The translations under genes and the position numbers were made by a program. Positions 37,877 to 47,928 of a stretch of DNA of 64,000 nt are shown here, one piece after another. The notes under the pieces were generated by a model, which was not told where the DNA came from, ran no database searches, and was given only the letters and a program-made list of their open reading frames with translations. Source of the DNA: Pantoea eucalypti (GTDB lineage Bacteria; Pseudomonadota; Gammaproteobacteria; Enterobacterales; Enterobacteriaceae); assembly GCF_009646115.1 (NCBI RefSeq), contig NZ_CP045720.1, forward strand, positions 2,170,001-2,234,000, written 5' to 3'. Each line of letters begins with the position of its first letter. The first letter of the stretch is position 1.

Positions 37877-38544
37877 GAACAGATCCTTCCTGGAGAAATT
37901 GAGAGGTTACAGTAATGTTAATTTTCTGTCGAGGGTGACATTGCGCTTCCGCGTATTGATAAGATTTTAATATGACTGCGCGGTTTTTAACCGGCGGTCT
38001 GAGGTCATTTTAACTTCCTGCTGGCCGCCCCATGACCTCCACTTCCCCTCCCGATCTCACGACGCAATCGGTTTCTTTTTTTGCTTTCTGAAATAAATCA
38101 TCTGATTGTGCGCCGGATCGCCTTTTGACTCTTTTTTCGCCAGTGCCGGGCAGGTAATGTCTGATAATTCGTCAGATTGACTGTGATTCAGCCAGTAACC
38201 TGTCATTAGCACTGTCTGATTATTATTCAACAACCGATTTATCTGGTTAGCTTCGATTTAGCAGTTAATATCATTACTCGCTAGTGCAAGGTGCTCATTC
38301 AGAGTATCTGTACTAATATTTTTTGCTGCTTCAACATTTAAAACCAATTAACGATTTGTTATAAGTTTTTTAACCCAACATCCCTGGATTCAACGGGTTG
38401 CCAGAAAATTCTTGCCCTGACGCCCGTAATCAGCCAAATTAGTCGCCGCTTTTCCCTTCTAATAACAATCTTGCGCATGGAAAACTCACATGACGCGGAC
38501 TTAATTCCTGTCCCGAAACAGGGTGTGAAAAAACTGAGGTACAT
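37877..38544. other. AT-rich upstream region of dtpA
   Basis: 668 bp without a credible gene. A dyad TCTGA-N7-TCAGA lies at 38160-38176. CCTGT-N6-ACAGG sits just before the dtpA ribosome site and could fold in the leader. E. coli dtpA is OmpR-regulated; I could not pick convincing OmpR sites. A 61-codon minus-strand frame at 38359-38544 is probably spurious. Confidence 0.5.
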
Positions 38545-40047
38545 GTGTCAACTGCAAACAAACACACTGATGAGGCTGTCAGTCTCAATGCGTTTAAACA
38601 GCCGAAGGCGTTCTATTTAATCTTCTCGATCGAATTATGGGAACGTTTTGGATTCTATGGCCTGCAGGCCATTATGGCGGTTTACCTGGTGAAGCAACTG
38701 GGATTGTCTGAATCAGACTCCATTACCCTGTTCTCTTCATTCAGTGCGCTGGTTTATGGGCTGGTCGCGATTGGCGGCTGGCTCGGTGATAAAGTGCTGG
38801 GCACTAAACGCGTCATCGTGTTGGGCGTGCTGGTGCTTGCATTGGGTTATGCGCTGGTCGCGTTCTCCGGTCATAACGTCAGCATTGTCTATATTGGCAT
38901 GGCGACCATCGCGGTCGGTAGCGGCCTGTTCAAGGCAAACCCCTCTTCGCTGCTCTCGACCTGTTACGACAAAGATGATCCGCGTCTCGACGGTGCGTTC
39001 ACCATGTTCTATATGTCGATCAACATCGGTTCCCTGTTTTCGATGATGCTGACACCGTGGTTAGCCGCGAAATATGGCTACAGCGTCGCCTTCTCACTGT
39101 GCGTCATTGGCCTGGTTATTACCCTGTTTAACTTCCTGTTCTGTAAACATATGGTCAAGGATTACGGCTCTAAGCCAGACTTTGCGCCTTTGCAGGTCGG
39201 TAAACTGCTGATGACTCTTATGGGCGTCGTTGTGCTGATCGCGCTGGCCAACTGGATGCTGCATCATCAGGTTATTGCACGACTGGTGCTGGCGGTGATT
39301 GCGCTGGGTATTTTGCTGGTGTTTGCCAAAGAAGCCTTTGCGCTGCACGGCGCGGCGCGTCGTAAGATGATTGTGGCCTTCCTGCTGATGGTCGAAGCGA
39401 TTCTGTTCTTCGTCCTCTATATGCAGATGCCAACATCGCTCAACTTCTTCGCTATCCGTAACGTTGAACACACCATTCTTGGTATTACGTTTGCGCCAGA
39501 GCAGTTCCAGGCACTGAACCCGTTCTGGATCATGCTGGCCAGTCCGCTGCTGGCGGCGCTCTATAACAAGCTGGGCGATAAACTGCCCATGCCGCACAAG
39601 TTTGCCTTTGGTATGGTGCTCTGCTCCGCTGCGTTCCTGGTGCTGCCGGTGGGTGCAAAGTTCGCCAGTGATGCAGGCATCGTTTCTGTAAACTGGCTGA
39701 TCCTGAGCTATGCGCTGCAGAGTATTGGTGAGCTGATGATCTCCGGCCTCGGCCTGGCGATGGTCGCGCAGCTCGTGCCACAGCGCCTGATGGGCTTCAT
39801 TATGGGTTCCTGGTTCCTGACCACGGCAGGTGCAGCTGTGATTGCAGGTAAAGTAGCAAACCTGATGGCCGTGCCTGAAAACGTAACCGATCCGCTGATT
39901 TCGCTGGCAACTTACAGTCGCGTATTCCAGCAGATTGGTATCGTGACGGCGGTGATTGCTCTGCTGATGCTGATTACGGCGCCGTTGCTGAACCGCATGA
40001 CACAGGCGCAGGATAGCGACGCCAGATCAAACGATGTGAAAGCGTAA
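38545..40047 (+). CDS. dtpA: di/tripeptide proton symporter DtpA
   Basis: 500-residue POT/PTR-family symporter of the inner membrane that imports di- and tripeptides. The start is GTG at 38545 (first residues [20 protein letters not shown]) with TGAGG upstream. The [10 protein letters not shown] motif near residue 30 (ExxERFxYYG) couples protons; [10 protein letters not shown] and the [13 protein letters not shown] segment are family signatures. Length equals that of E. coli DtpA. A strong terminator follows. Confidence 0.95.
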   Translation: MSTANKHTDEAVSLNAFKQPKAFYLIFSIELWERFGFYGLQAIMAVYLVKQLGLSESDSITLFSSFSALVYGLVAIGGWLGDKVLGTKRVIVLGVLVLALGYALVAFSGHNVSIVYIGMATIAVGSGLFKANPSSLLSTCYDKDDPRLDGAFTMFYMSINIGSLFSMMLTPWLAAKYGYSVAFSLCVIGLVITLFNFLFCKHMVKDYGSKPDFAPLQVGKLLMTLMGVVVLIALANWMLHHQVIARLVLAVIALGILLVFAKEAFALHGAARRKMIVAFLLMVEAILFFVLYMQMPTSLNFFAIRNVEHTILGITFAPEQFQALNPFWIMLASPLLAALYNKLGDKLPMPHKFAFGMVLCSAAFLVLPVGAKFASDAGIVSVNWLILSYALQSIGELMISGLGLAMVAQLVPQRLMGFIMGSWFLTTAGAAVIAGKVANLMAVPENVTDPLISLATYSRVFQQIGIVTAVIALLMLITAPLLNRMTQAQDSDARSNDVKA

Positions 40048-40067
40048 TCGCTGCCACGTGACAAATC

Positions 40068-40092
40068 AGCCGGGCTCTGCCCGGCTTTTTTA
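40068..40092 (+). terminator. terminator after dtpA
   Basis: AGCCGGGC-TCT-GCCCGGCT with TTTTTT tail, about 20 bases after the dtpA stop. Confidence 0.9.
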
Positions 40093-40195
40093 TGCCTCAC
40101 ACTCCCCCTTAACAGATCCCTGATCCTTATCACTGGTAATTCCATCCTGAGTCTTTACTATGCTGTGATCCCACTGCAACAAGGAGTACATGGTC

Positions 40196-40801
40196 ATGAA
40201 ACTGTTTTGCAAAGCAGGAGCCTGCTCTCTCTCTCCCCACATTGTTATGCGCGAATGCGGGCTGGACTTCACGCAGGTGAATGTTGATCTGGCAACCAAA
40301 CTCACCGAACGGGGCGACGATTTTCGCCAAATCAACCCTAAAGGTCAGGTGCCCGCGCTGCAGCTCAGCGATGGTACCGTGCTGACGGAAGGCGCCGCGA
40401 TTGTACAGTATCTGGCAGACCTCAAACCCGATCGCCATCTTCTGGCGCCGGTTGGCAGCCTGACGCGTTATCACACTCTGGAGTGGCTGAGCTACATCGG
40501 CAGCGAGCTGCACAAAAGCTTTGGGCCGCTGTTTCGCCCCGGATACTCCGATGAGGTGAAAGCGCAGACCCGCAACCAGCTGGAAGCGAAATTCCGCTAT
40601 GTCGATGAGTCATTACGTGACAGGCAGTGGCTGATGGGGATGCATTTCAGCGTCGCGGATGCTTATCTGTTTGTGGTGACGCGCTGGGCAAAAGCGCTGG
40701 GGCTGGATTTGTCCGGCTTTACGGCACTTGGGGCATGGTTTGATCGTGTCGCGGAACGTCCTGCGGTGCAGGCGGCGCTGAAAGCGGAAGGCTTAGCCTG
40801 A
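40196..40801 (+). CDS. gstA: glutathione S-transferase
   Basis: Beta-class GST that conjugates glutathione to electrophiles; cytosolic. 201 residues as in E. coli GstA. N-terminal [16 protein letters not shown] carries the catalytic Cys10 (KAGACS) of beta-class enzymes. NPKGQVPAL is the glutathione-binding loop and [14 protein letters not shown] leads into the helical domain. The ATG at 40196 is nine bases from AAGGAG; the ATG at 40190 is too close to it. Position after dtpA is as in E. coli. Confidence 0.94.
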   Translation: MKLFCKAGACSLSPHIVMRECGLDFTQVNVDLATKLTERGDDFRQINPKGQVPALQLSDGTVLTEGAAIVQYLADLKPDRHLLAPVGSLTRYHTLEWLSYIGSELHKSFGPLFRPGYSDEVKAQTRNQLEAKFRYVDESLRDRQWLMGMHFSVADAYLFVVTRWAKALGLDLSGFTALGAWFDRVAERPAVQAALKAEGLA

Positions 40802-40807
40802 GAGAAC

Positions 40808-40827
40808 AGGGCCGGTTAACCGGCCCT
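40808..40827. terminator. hairpin between gstA and pdxY
   Basis: AGGGCCGG-TTAA-CCGGCCCT, seven bases after the gstA stop and just beyond the pdxY stop. No clear T-run, so it may be a transcript-end hairpin shared by the convergent genes. Confidence 0.55.
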
Positions 40828-40833
40828 GATGCG

Positions 40834-41694
40834 TTACAGCTTTTCTGCCGTGAAGTGCTGCGTCGGACGGGCAATGGCATCCTGTGCCGCCACCAGCTGC
40901 AGCTCATACTCGCCCATCTCATGAGTTTTCAGCATCACCTCATACACCGCTGCAGTGACGTGCTCCAGCGCATCCTGCAGTGATTTGCCGTGCAGCAGAT
41001 TAACCAGCAGCAAACCACTGGTAAGATCGCCCACGCCGACGGGCTGACGGACACCGAAATCGACCAGCGGACGGCTGATGTGCCACGCGTCTTCTGCTGT
41101 TACCAGCAGCATCTCAAAACGGTCGCTGCGACGCCCTGCGCGTGCCAGATGCTTCACCAGCACCACACGTGGTCCCTGGGAAATCAGTGCCCGCGCAGCG
41201 TCTACCGCCGCGTCGACGTCAGTGATTGTACGTTCACTTAGCATCTCCAGCTCAAGCAGGTTCGGGGCGATAATGTCGCTGGCTGGCATCGCCATCTTGC
41301 AGTGGAACTCCGCCACACCCGGTGCCACGATGCAGCCTTTTTCCGGATGACCCATCACCGGGTCGCAGAAATACCAGGCCTGTGGGTTAGCCGCTTTGAC
41401 CTGACGAACAATCTGCAGAATCTGCTCGCCCTGCTCCGCCGAGCCCAGATAACCGCTCAGCACCGCGTCACAGGTCTTCAGGCGGTCGATATCCGCAATG
41501 CCTTTAACGATGTCGGTTAAATGCGTTGCAGGCATGACCGTGCCGGTCCAGTGGCCATACTGCGTATGGTTGGAAAACTGCACGGTGTTCAGCGGCCAGA
41601 CGTTTGCACCCAGGCGACGCATCGGAAATTCAGCTGCCGCGTTACCTGCATGACCAAATACAACGTGCGACTGAATCGCTAAGATATTTTTCAC
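40834..41694 (-). CDS. pdxY: pyridoxal kinase PdxY
   Basis: Salvages pyridoxal to pyridoxal 5-phosphate with ATP; cytosolic ribokinase-like enzyme. 286 residues. [15 protein letters not shown] at the N-terminus, [20 protein letters not shown] and the anion-hole region [15 protein letters not shown] (catalytic Asp) are intact. It lies downstream of tyrS after a terminator, close to the E. coli order tyrS-pdxY. Confidence 0.95.
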   Translation of the reverse strand: MKNILAIQSHVVFGHAGNAAAEFPMRRLGANVWPLNTVQFSNHTQYGHWTGTVMPATHLTDIVKGIADIDRLKTCDAVLSGYLGSAEQGEQILQIVRQVKAANPQAWYFCDPVMGHPEKGCIVAPGVAEFHCKMAMPASDIIAPNLLELEMLSERTITDVDAAVDAARALISQGPRVVLVKHLARAGRRSDRFEMLLVTAEDAWHISRPLVDFGVRQPVGVGDLTSGLLLVNLLHGKSLQDALEHVTAAVYEVMLKTHEMGEYELQLVAAQDAIARPTQHFTAEKL

Positions 41695-41720
41695 TAGTTT
41701 GCCCTGTCCTGCCTTGCCAT

Positions 41721-41744
41721 AAAAAAGGGCCGGAAACCGGCCCT
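41721..41744 (-). terminator. terminator of tyrS
   Basis: On the minus strand GGGCCGG-TTT-CCGGCCC is followed by TTTTTT. It separates tyrS from pdxY. Confidence 0.85.
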
Positions 41745-41749
41745 AAATC

Positions 41750-43024
41750 TTACTGCCAGTTAATCAGGCAGTAATGTTTCTTACCGCGACGCAGCAGCGT
41801 GTAGCGGTTAAACAGTTTGTCGCTGTCGCTGAAGCGGTATTCCGCATCGGACTGTTTTTCACCGTTCAGTGAGACGGCATTCGAACCGATCATGGTGCGA
41901 GCCTGGCCGCGAGACGGCACGAGCTCCGCTTTCACCAGCGCCTGCTGCAGGTCATCGTCTGCGCCCAGCGCGATAGTTGGCATACCATCCTGCGCCAGTT
42001 GCTCAAAGTCAGCTTCCGTCATTTCGCTTACCGAACCGGAGAAGAGGCTGGCGGTGATGCGTTTCGCCGCCGTCAGGCCCGCTTCGCCATGCACCAGACG
42101 CGTGACCTGCTCAGCCAGCACATACTGCGCGCGTGGCGCGGTACCGCTGTTTTTGTCCTCTTCTTCCAGCGCGTTGATCTCTTCTATGCTCAGGAAGGTG
42201 AAGAACTTCAGGAAACGATAGACGTCAGCATCCGCGGTGTTGATCCAGAACTGATAGAACTTGTACGGACTGGTTTTCTTCGCATCCAGCCAGACTGCGC
42301 CGCCTTCCGTTTTACCGAATTTGGTGCCGTCAGACTTGGTGATCAGCGGAACGGTCAGGCCAAAGACCTGGTTCTGATGCAGACGACGGGTCAGATCGAT
42401 ACCAGAGGTGATGTTACCCCACTGATCGGAGCCGCCGATCTGCAGCGATACGCCGTGCAGTTCATTCAGGCAGGCAAAGTCATAACCCTGCAGCAGATTG
42501 TAGGAGAACTCGGTAAAGGAGATGCCCTGATCGTCACGGTTCAGACGCTGCTTCACTGCTTCTTTGTTAATCATCTGGTTAACAGAGAAGTGCTTGCCGA
42601 TATCACGCAGGAAGGTCAGCACGTTCATGCTGCCGAACCAGTCGTAGTTGTTGGCGGCGATGGCGCTGTTGCTGCCGCAATCGAAGTCGAGGAATGGCGC
42701 CACCTGCTGGCGGATCTTTTCAACCCATTCGTTGACGGTGTCACTGGTATTAAGTTTACGCTCTGCGGCTTTAAAGCTTGGATCGCCAATCAGGCCGGTT
42801 GCACCCCCGACCAGGGCTACCGGCTTGTGGCCGGCATCCTGAAAACGCTTCAGGCAGAGCAGCGGTACCAGATGACCCAAATGCAAGCTGTCAGCAGTGG
42901 GGTCGAAGCCGCAATAGAGCGAAATTGGCCCCTGTGCCAGTTTCTCTGTTAACGCGGCTTCATCCGTCACCTGGGCGATAAGGCCCCTCTCCTGCAATTG
43001 TTGTATCAGGTTACTGCTGGTCAT
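41750..43024 (-). CDS. tyrS: tyrosyl-tRNA synthetase
   Basis: Class I aminoacyl-tRNA synthetase. The start at 43024 ([19 protein letters not shown]) gives 424 residues, the E. coli length. HIGH-type motif SLHLGHL, tyrosine-site [20 protein letters not shown] and KMSKS-type KFGKTEGG are present; a C-terminal S4-like domain ([20 protein letters not shown]) binds tRNA. The longer upstream frame adds non-conserved residues. Between pdxY and pdxH, as in E. coli. Confidence 0.97.
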   Translation of the reverse strand: MTSSNLIQQLQERGLIAQVTDEAALTEKLAQGPISLYCGFDPTADSLHLGHLVPLLCLKRFQDAGHKPVALVGGATGLIGDPSFKAAERKLNTSDTVNEWVEKIRQQVAPFLDFDCGSNSAIAANNYDWFGSMNVLTFLRDIGKHFSVNQMINKEAVKQRLNRDDQGISFTEFSYNLLQGYDFACLNELHGVSLQIGGSDQWGNITSGIDLTRRLHQNQVFGLTVPLITKSDGTKFGKTEGGAVWLDAKKTSPYKFYQFWINTADADVYRFLKFFTFLSIEEINALEEEDKNSGTAPRAQYVLAEQVTRLVHGEAGLTAAKRITASLFSGSVSEMTEADFEQLAQDGMPTIALGADDDLQQALVKAELVPSRGQARTMIGSNAVSLNGEKQSDAEYRFSDSDKLFNRYTLLRRGKKHYCLINWQ

Positions 43025-43164
43025 TACTGACTCCAAATTGATCAGACTGCACCTATGCTGGTACACAGCTTTCCGCTGACTTGCGGAATCGAAAAAAATC
43101 AGGGCTATAGCATAAAGCGCTGGCGCTTTCTGTGCCAGCGCTGATAGGGAGAAATCGTGCAGAT

Positions 43165-43821
43165 TCAGGGAGCCAGACGGTCGATTTTCCAGCCGTCATT
43201 GTCGCGCTGGTAGATGAAACGATCGTGCAGACGATGTTCGCCCCCCTGCCAGAACTCCATTGTGTGAAATTTCACCCGGTAACCGCCCCAGAAGCTGGGC
43301 AGCGGCACCTCGCCCTGCTGAAACTTCTGTTTAAGCTCAAGGAACTTCCCTTCCAGAATCCCGCGCGCCGAAATCCGGCTCGACTGCTTCGATACCCAGG
43401 CACCAATCTGACTGTCACGCGGGCGGCTGTGGAAATATTTCAGCACCTCCAGCGGCGACAGTTTTTCCACTTTGCCCAGCACCATCACCTGACGTTCCAG
43501 AAAGTGCCACGGGAAGTGCAGGCAAATGCGCGGATTGTGCGCCAGCTGTAACGCCTTACGGCTGCCGAGGTTGGTGTAAAACACCATGCCCTGCGCATCA
43601 AAGTGTTTCAGCAGCACAATACGCTGCCACGGCTGACCCTGCTCATCCACGGTGGCCACGGTCATGGCAGTAGGATCGGGCAGTTTTGCCTCACAGGCCT
43701 GGCTCAGCCACTGTTCAAACAGCGCGATCGGATTGTCCGGCAGATCCTTGCGACGCAATCCGCCGCGGGTATATTCACGCCGCAGATGGGCAATGGTGTG
43801 TAGCGTTTCGCTGTCGCTCAT
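43165..43821 (-). CDS. pdxH: pyridoxine 5'-phosphate oxidase
   Basis: FMN enzyme that makes pyridoxal 5-phosphate from pyridoxine or pyridoxamine 5-phosphate. 218 residues as in E. coli. [34 protein letters not shown] and [17 protein letters not shown] are family signatures; the C-terminal [11 protein letters not shown] is conserved. mliC lies upstream in the same direction after a 26-base gap. Confidence 0.96.
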   Translation of the reverse strand: MSDSETLHTIAHLRREYTRGGLRRKDLPDNPIALFEQWLSQACEAKLPDPTAMTVATVDEQGQPWQRIVLLKHFDAQGMVFYTNLGSRKALQLAHNPRICLHFPWHFLERQVMVLGKVEKLSPLEVLKYFHSRPRDSQIGAWVSKQSSRISARGILEGKFLELKQKFQQGEVPLPSFWGGYRVKFHTMEFWQGGEHRLHDRFIYQRDNDGWKIDRLAP

Positions 43822-43847
43822 TAATGCTCGCCTATTCAGAGATAAAG

Positions 43848-44162
43848 TCAGCTGGCAGGTTGCAGCTCACAATCATTCACGACAATTTTATCGTTACGTT
43901 CGATAAATGCGCCGTTTCCTTTGGACCAGAAAACATAGGTGTCATCGCTGTAGCGCGCGCCGGAGGCGGAGACGGTCTGCTTCAACGTTAAAGGCTTGCC
44001 ATCCATAATGAAACTTACCTGCTCCTGCGCCTCGTCCAGCGTCACGGTCAGGGGCATTGTTCCGCAGCGATAATGCAGGGTCTGTGGCGATGCCGGCTGT
44101 TTATGCATCAGGCTACAGCCTGACAATAGCAGCACCGCGACAACGGTTAATCCTTTCAACAT
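43848..44162 (-). CDS. mliC: lysozyme inhibitor lipoprotein MliC
   Basis: 104-residue lipoprotein inhibiting c-type lysozyme. The start at 44162 gives [20 protein letters not shown], a signal peptide with lipobox LLSG-C. The mature domain has the MliC fold residues [31 protein letters not shown] much longer upstream frame contains no signal. E. coli anmK, slyB and slyA, which lie beyond mliC, are absent here; the conserved block ends. Confidence 0.92.
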   Translation of the reverse strand: MLKGLTVVAVLLLSGCSLMHKQPASPQTLHYRCGTMPLTVTLDEAQEQVSFIMDGKPLTLKQTVSASGARYSDDTYVFWSKGNGAFIERNDKIVVNDCELQPAS

Positions 44163-44351
44163 AAGCGGGTCTCCTTCACGAGTGAAGCTGGCATTATAAG
44201 AAGGATTTGTCGCGAAGTAAGTGGGAATCCGCGCCAATCTGGAGGATGCTGTCAGCCAGGCTGAATTATTGCGCCTTTTCAGACGGTTGTCTGAATGCAC
44301 AGGCCGTGTTATCAGGCTACGCTCTATAGATCTTAAGCGAGGAAGACAAAC

Positions 44352-44555
44352 ATGAAATTTGATAACGAAGATGCATTTAAGCTGGCCGTGGCGTTTATGA
44401 ACCATAAAGAGAATGCCACCATCGCCAGCAGCTACTTTAAAACCTTTATCGACACCTACCAGAAGTTTGACCGCTGGCTGAGCGCATCTGACCCGGTCAG
44501 CGCCATGAAAGCGGAAAAAGCGGCCGCCAAAGCGGGCGAAGACTCTATTCTCTGA
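44352..44555 (+). CDS. hypothetical small protein, 67 aa
   Basis: Unrecognised, but very likely real: GAGGAAG lies eight bases before ATG, and the sequence is protein-like. It is probably helical (NEDAFKLAVAFMNHKENAT) with aromatic residues in SSYFKTFIDTYQKFDRWL and a charged Ala/Lys tail. No signal peptide. Divergent from mliC. A 9-bp hairpin follows the stop. Confidence 0.7.
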   Translation: MKFDNEDAFKLAVAFMNHKENATIASSYFKTFIDTYQKFDRWLSASDPVSAMKAEKAAAKAGEDSIL

Positions 44556-44907
44556 TCCTTTTTCACGGGTCCGATAGCCCTTCAGGCGTCGGACCCGCGA
44601 ATAGCGCCAGGTGCCGCCATCGATGTGGCATCCTGCATGCGATTCTTCCGCGTTAACGGAATTATCTGCGCTCTCTATTTCCCGCTTTTGCTCCGTTTTT
44701 TATTTCGATGCGGTCAGGGCTCAGCTGAAACGCATAAACAGCCGCATGCATTTGCAATAAATGCTATTCGCCGGCGCCATGCCTGCTAATTAACGCAATA
44801 CACTCTGTTTTTGTATAAAAAACAGGCATCGACGCGCGACAGAGCCAGCAAAATTTATAAAGCCGTCTATGCTGTAAACGTCTGGATATACTTCATGGAG
44901 CAGAAAA
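44556..44907. other. gap with hairpin before tandem lipoproteins
   Basis: CGGGTCCGA (44566-44574) and TCGGACCCG (44589-44597) form a perfect 9-bp stem after the 67-aa gene, without a T-run. The rest presumably holds the promoter for the lipoprotein pair; nothing else could be assigned. Confidence 0.45.
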
Positions 44908-45141
44908 ATGAAAATGAAAACCCTGTCAGCCATCGCGCTGCTGGCACTCTCTTTAGGTACGCTTGCAGGTTGCGCCTCGAATCAGTCTATTAAGACGACC
45001 GATGGCCGCACGATTGTGACTGACGGCAAACCGCAGATTGATTCAGATACCGGTCTTGTTTCTTACCGTGATGCTCAGACAGGAAAAACTGAGCAGATCA
45101 ATCGTAATGAAATCAGTAATATGAGCGAACTCGACAACTAA
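44908..45141 (+). CDS. YgdI/YgdR-family lipoprotein
   Basis: 77 residues: signal peptide with lipobox LAGC (Cys22), then a single small beta domain with IKTTDGRTIVTDGKPQID and SYRDAQTGKTEQINRNEI, the DUF903 pattern of YgdI and YgdR. GGAGCAG precedes the ATG. Predicted envelope lipoprotein of unknown function. Followed after 15 bases by a paralogue. Confidence 0.85.
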   Translation: MKMKTLSAIALLALSLGTLAGCASNQSIKTTDGRTIVTDGKPQIDSDTGLVSYRDAQTGKTEQINRNEISNMSELDN

Positions 45142-45156
45142 TATAAGGTGAAGACG

Positions 45157-45387
45157 ATGAAAAAAGCGCTGATTTTACCTCTCGCCGCATTGATTGGTAT
45201 GACCGTATTAACTGGCTGCACCCGTACCAGTTATGCGATTCAGACTAACGATGGACGCACCATTATTAGTGATGGCAAGCCTTCTGAATCGGATGCTGGC
45301 CTGCTGGCCTATACCGATGCCAATGGTGTGAAGCAGCAGATTAATAAAGCAGACGTTAAAGCCGTCTCTGAAGTTCCGCACAAATAA
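45157..45387 (+). CDS. second YgdI/YgdR-family lipoprotein
   Basis: 76 residues with lipobox LTGC (Cys20) and the same domain: IQTNDGRTIISDGKPSE and QQINKADVKAVSEV. The start at 45157 has AAGGTG upstream; the GTG at 45148 overlaps that site. It is a diverged tandem duplicate of the preceding gene in the same operon, ending at a terminator. Confidence 0.85.
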   Translation: MKKALILPLAALIGMTVLTGCTRTSYAIQTNDGRTIISDGKPSESDAGLLAYTDANGVKQQINKADVKAVSEVPHK

Positions 45388-45411
45388 TCGCAATGCTGTT
45401 CTCGCGTTAAT

Positions 45412-45440
45412 AAAGTCGCTTAAGAGCGGCTTTATTTTTG
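45412..45440 (+). terminator. terminator of lipoprotein pair
   Basis: AAAGTCGCT-TAAG-AGCGGCTTT (one G-U pair) followed by ATTTTTG. Confidence 0.8.
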
Positions 45441-45852
45441 CCTTTTTTTCGCCTTTTACCTGATATAGCCTCACTCTCAGAGCGGGCTTTTTTAAAGCAG
45501 AAATATCCGATGCGATATGGCAATAATATTGCAAAGCATTATAAGGAACTGTGCAATTTATCGTTTATACAGGCGTAAAAAACCGACTGGAAAATGCTGT
45601 TGCGCACAGGCCACATCACTTATCTGAATTTCAGGCAAACGTCTGCTTCTTTAACCAGAACAATAGTTCAACCTGTTCACTTCAAAAATAATCTATTGTT
45701 TTTTATTATTTACTATCATGAAGTTATATCATGACACAAAGGTTCCCTTTATTTTTAACAAAATTATCTGGTGCCGTCTGTAACTTATGACCTTTTAGTC
45801 CAGCGCCTCTTTAACTAGACTATTTATATCGCTATCAATCAGGAGGCTATAA
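45441..45852. other. AT-rich gap
   Basis: About 410 bp, AT-rich, no credible frame. It presumably contains the promoter of the next gene; TTTAAC and TATTTAT near 45810-45830 are possible core elements. Confidence 0.35.
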
Positions 45853-46125
45853 ATGATTTATCACGATACAACGACTGGTCATATGATTCTTGGTGAAGCA
45901 GCAATTAATCTGGCATTTGAAGAACAGGATATTACGCTGGTATCGCTGATTCGTCAGTTGGGCGAAATGGCCGAAAAGGAGCGCAGCGATGAACGTGTAG
46001 AGCAGATTGCTGATGCACGACACTGGCTCAAAGGTTTCATTGAAGATTCGCCTCGTGACCGCGCCGAATTAAACTGGCTGGTCGAGACCGGGCAGGCACC
46101 GGTTTCCCTGAAAGATTATCGGTAG
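45853..46125 (+). CDS. small acidic protein, possibly AriR/YmgA-like
   Basis: 90 residues, real by its perfect AGGAGG ribosome site. Not firmly recognised. The middle (GEAAINLAFEEQDITLVSLI, then RQLGEM) recalls the helical layout of the E. coli YmgA/AriR small proteins, and the related genes ycgZ and ariR are nearby; this is a weak inference. No membrane segment. Confidence 0.65.
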   Translation: MIYHDTTTGHMILGEAAINLAFEEQDITLVSLIRQLGEMAEKERSDERVEQIADARHWLKGFIEDSPRDRAELNWLVETGQAPVSLKDYR

Positions 46126-46150
46126 TCATAAGGCTTCGACGTTCATTTCT

Positions 46151-46182
46151 CATGAGAGCCGGACGCCCTTCTGGCTCTCATG
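46151..46182. other. hairpin after 90-aa gene
   Basis: CATGAGAGCC and GGCTCTCATG, a perfect 10-bp stem with 12-base loop; no T-run. Confidence 0.45.
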
Positions 46183-46354
46183 CGCTTCATACTGCTGTCC
46201 CTTTGCTTCTCTTTACGGCCGCTCTCTCGCTGCCCGGCATCCTGACCAAAAAACGTCATTCATCATTACGCTGAAATAACTGTACAGATTCACTTTTTGC
46301 GTATAACTTCGCGGCTATTCGATCGTTTTTACATCAACAGCCAGGAAACGCACC

Positions 46355-46594
46355 ATGTACCCGAACCCGAGACTGCCGCGGACGGCAGACGATATCGCCC
46401 GTTATTTCAATGCGGCAAGCCTGCCCTCACAGCAGGAGACACTGGGACAGGTAGTCGTGGAAATTTTGCATGCCGGCGGGAATGTGAACCGTAAGTCGAT
46501 CTGTACCAAACTCCTGCGTCGCCTCGAAACAGCGTCCACTGAGGAAGAAGAGCGCCACTATCGCGCGCTCATCAGCCTGCTGTTTGGTCGTTAA
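46355..46594 (+). CDS. ycgZ: YcgZ-type connector protein
   Basis: 79 residues closely resembling E. coli YcgZ: DIARYFNAASLPSQQETLGQ, VNRKSICTKLLRRLE and HYRALISLLFG align along its length. In E. coli YcgZ-YmgA-AriR act upstream of RcsB on biofilm and capsule, under the BluR repressor and blue-light sensor BluF. No bluR or bluF is present here. CCAGGAAAC precedes the ATG. Confidence 0.8.
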   Translation: MYPNPRLPRTADDIARYFNAASLPSQQETLGQVVVEILHAGGNVNRKSICTKLLRRLETASTEEEERHYRALISLLFGR

Positions 46595-46616
46595 TCATCG
46601 CCACGCTTCGCCCCGG

Positions 46617-46757
46617 TCAGCGCGTCAGTGGCTCCCCACTCTCCGTCACCCGCTGTGCCTGAGGATGTTTCGCTGTCTGGGTTTCAAACCCACCACGGGC
46701 GGCAAAAACAGAACAGCCAATGGCTGCCACGAGTGTCAGTAAGATTGAAGTTTTCAC
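46617..46757 (-). CDS. possible small exported protein, 46 aa
   Basis: From a GTG at 46757 the frame starts with a basic residue and a hydrophobic stretch (KTSILLTLVAAIGCSVFAA), a plausible signal peptide or membrane anchor, then a polar tail. AAGG lies about eight bases upstream. Function unknown; could be spurious. Confidence 0.35.
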   Translation of the reverse strand: MKTSILLTLVAAIGCSVFAARGGFETQTAKHPQAQRVTESGEPLTR

Positions 46758-46911
46758 GAAACGGGCCTTAATTTTCCACGCAATAGAATAAAGCGTAAAA
46801 GCCTGGCACATAATCAGACCCGGGGAAAGGAAGCGGAAGAATTTCTCTGTCCGGAAAGCGTATATCAGAGAAGCGCCTGTTTACGGATGCTGCGGTCCCC
46901 ACTCAGAACAC

Positions 46912-47526
46912 TTATCCCAGTATTTTCAATGCCAGCGCCAGCGTCTGCTCTTCATGGATCACATCACTGACTTTGCCCGACACGCGCATACCGTATGCGA
47001 TGCAGAGAATTAAACCGGCTGCGGCTTCACTGTCCAGCGTGCGATTGATAGAGCCATCCTGTTGTCCCAACTCCAGCAATGAAACCAGGAAGCGCTGACT
47101 ACGCTTGATGACATCATCAATGCGCTGCGCAAGATCTTCATCCATCGTCTGCAGCGCAATGGCGCTGGACACCACCAGACAGCCGCATCGCCCCTCAATG
47201 GCACGCGCCGAATCCAGGTAGAACTGTAACAACTCCGTGATTTTATCCCGTCCGCTGACACAGGGTGCCAGACGGCGGCGCAGTTCGGTATTTCTCAGCA
47301 ACAGATAACGTTCGAACACCAGCAGAAAGAGGGAGCGTTTGTCTTTAAACGCTTTATAGATGCTGCCTGCGGAGAGGTTCATCGCCTCCCCCAGATCGCC
47401 TATTGATGCCGCGTGATAGCCTTTTTGCCGGAAAACGATCATGGCACGATCCAGAGCCTGTTCAATGTCGAACTCCCTGGGCCGTCCCCGCTCTTTGTTT
47501 TTATGCGCTGTCGCTGTCGTGCTCAT
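46912..47526 (-). CDS. TetR-family regulator
   Basis: 204 residues. The N-terminal TetR DNA-binding domain covers about residues 18-65 (MIVFRQKGYHAASIGDLGEA, then MNLSAGSIYKAFKDK). The ligand domain includes CGCLVVSSAIA, like the AcrR/NemR-type branch with possibly reactive cysteines. No adjacent co-directional target gene; targets unknown. Confidence 0.85.
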   Translation of the reverse strand: MSTTATAHKNKERGRPREFDIEQALDRAMIVFRQKGYHAASIGDLGEAMNLSAGSIYKAFKDKRSLFLLVFERYLLLRNTELRRRLAPCVSGRDKITELLQFYLDSARAIEGRCGCLVVSSAIALQTMDEDLAQRIDDVIKRSQRFLVSLLELGQQDGSINRTLDSEAAAGLILCIAYGMRVSGKVSDVIHEEQTLALALKILG

Positions 47527-47727
47527 TAATTACCGGCCTGAAGAAGTGCGTTCCTGTCAGAATCAACAGGGATTCTATCCCAGGCTCGGGTAACAAGTAT
47601 AGCTGGCGGCGATCAGCCCGCAGCATACATTCGGACAGATCTCTGTTCCTGTCGCTGAATGGCAGAGGGGGTTTAACCGGTTGTGACCTGCAATCCGGCT
47701 CAGGTTACAGGACAAACCGCTCATGAT

Positions 47728-47928
47728 TCACTCAGGTAGTAACGCGTTTTTTTTGCGGCAATCAGCCCGTTGCTGTGTGTTTATTATGGTCAGCCATAAT
47801 CTGAGCGGCTTAATTAACAGCCTGGCGTGGTTCTCATTGTCAGCAACATATAAAAAGAGTCGGTTTTTTATATCGCTGTTATCGTCGACCGCGTAAAGCT
47901 CATATTCATGATGATGGCGGACCAGCAT
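47728..47928 (-). CDS. hypothetical protein, 66 aa
   Basis: The frame begins immediately after the stop of the umuC remnant (TAG-ATG). Protein-like N-terminal half (EYELYAVDDNSDIKNRLFLY), basic tail. GAAG just before the start is a poor ribosome site. Unrecognised; perhaps once translated by coupling to the lost umuC. Confidence 0.4.
   Translation of the reverse strand: MLVRHHHEYELYAVDDNSDIKNRLFLYVADNENHARLLIKPLRLWLTIINTQQRADCRKKNALLPE

Noticed and set aside
38359..38544. 61-codon minus-strand frame before dtpA
   Set aside because: Weak start context and no recognisable composition; probably chance in the dtpA control region.
44811..44993. 60-codon frame overlapping the first lipoprotein gene
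   Set aside because: Different frame from a clear lipoprotein with signal peptide and ribosome site.
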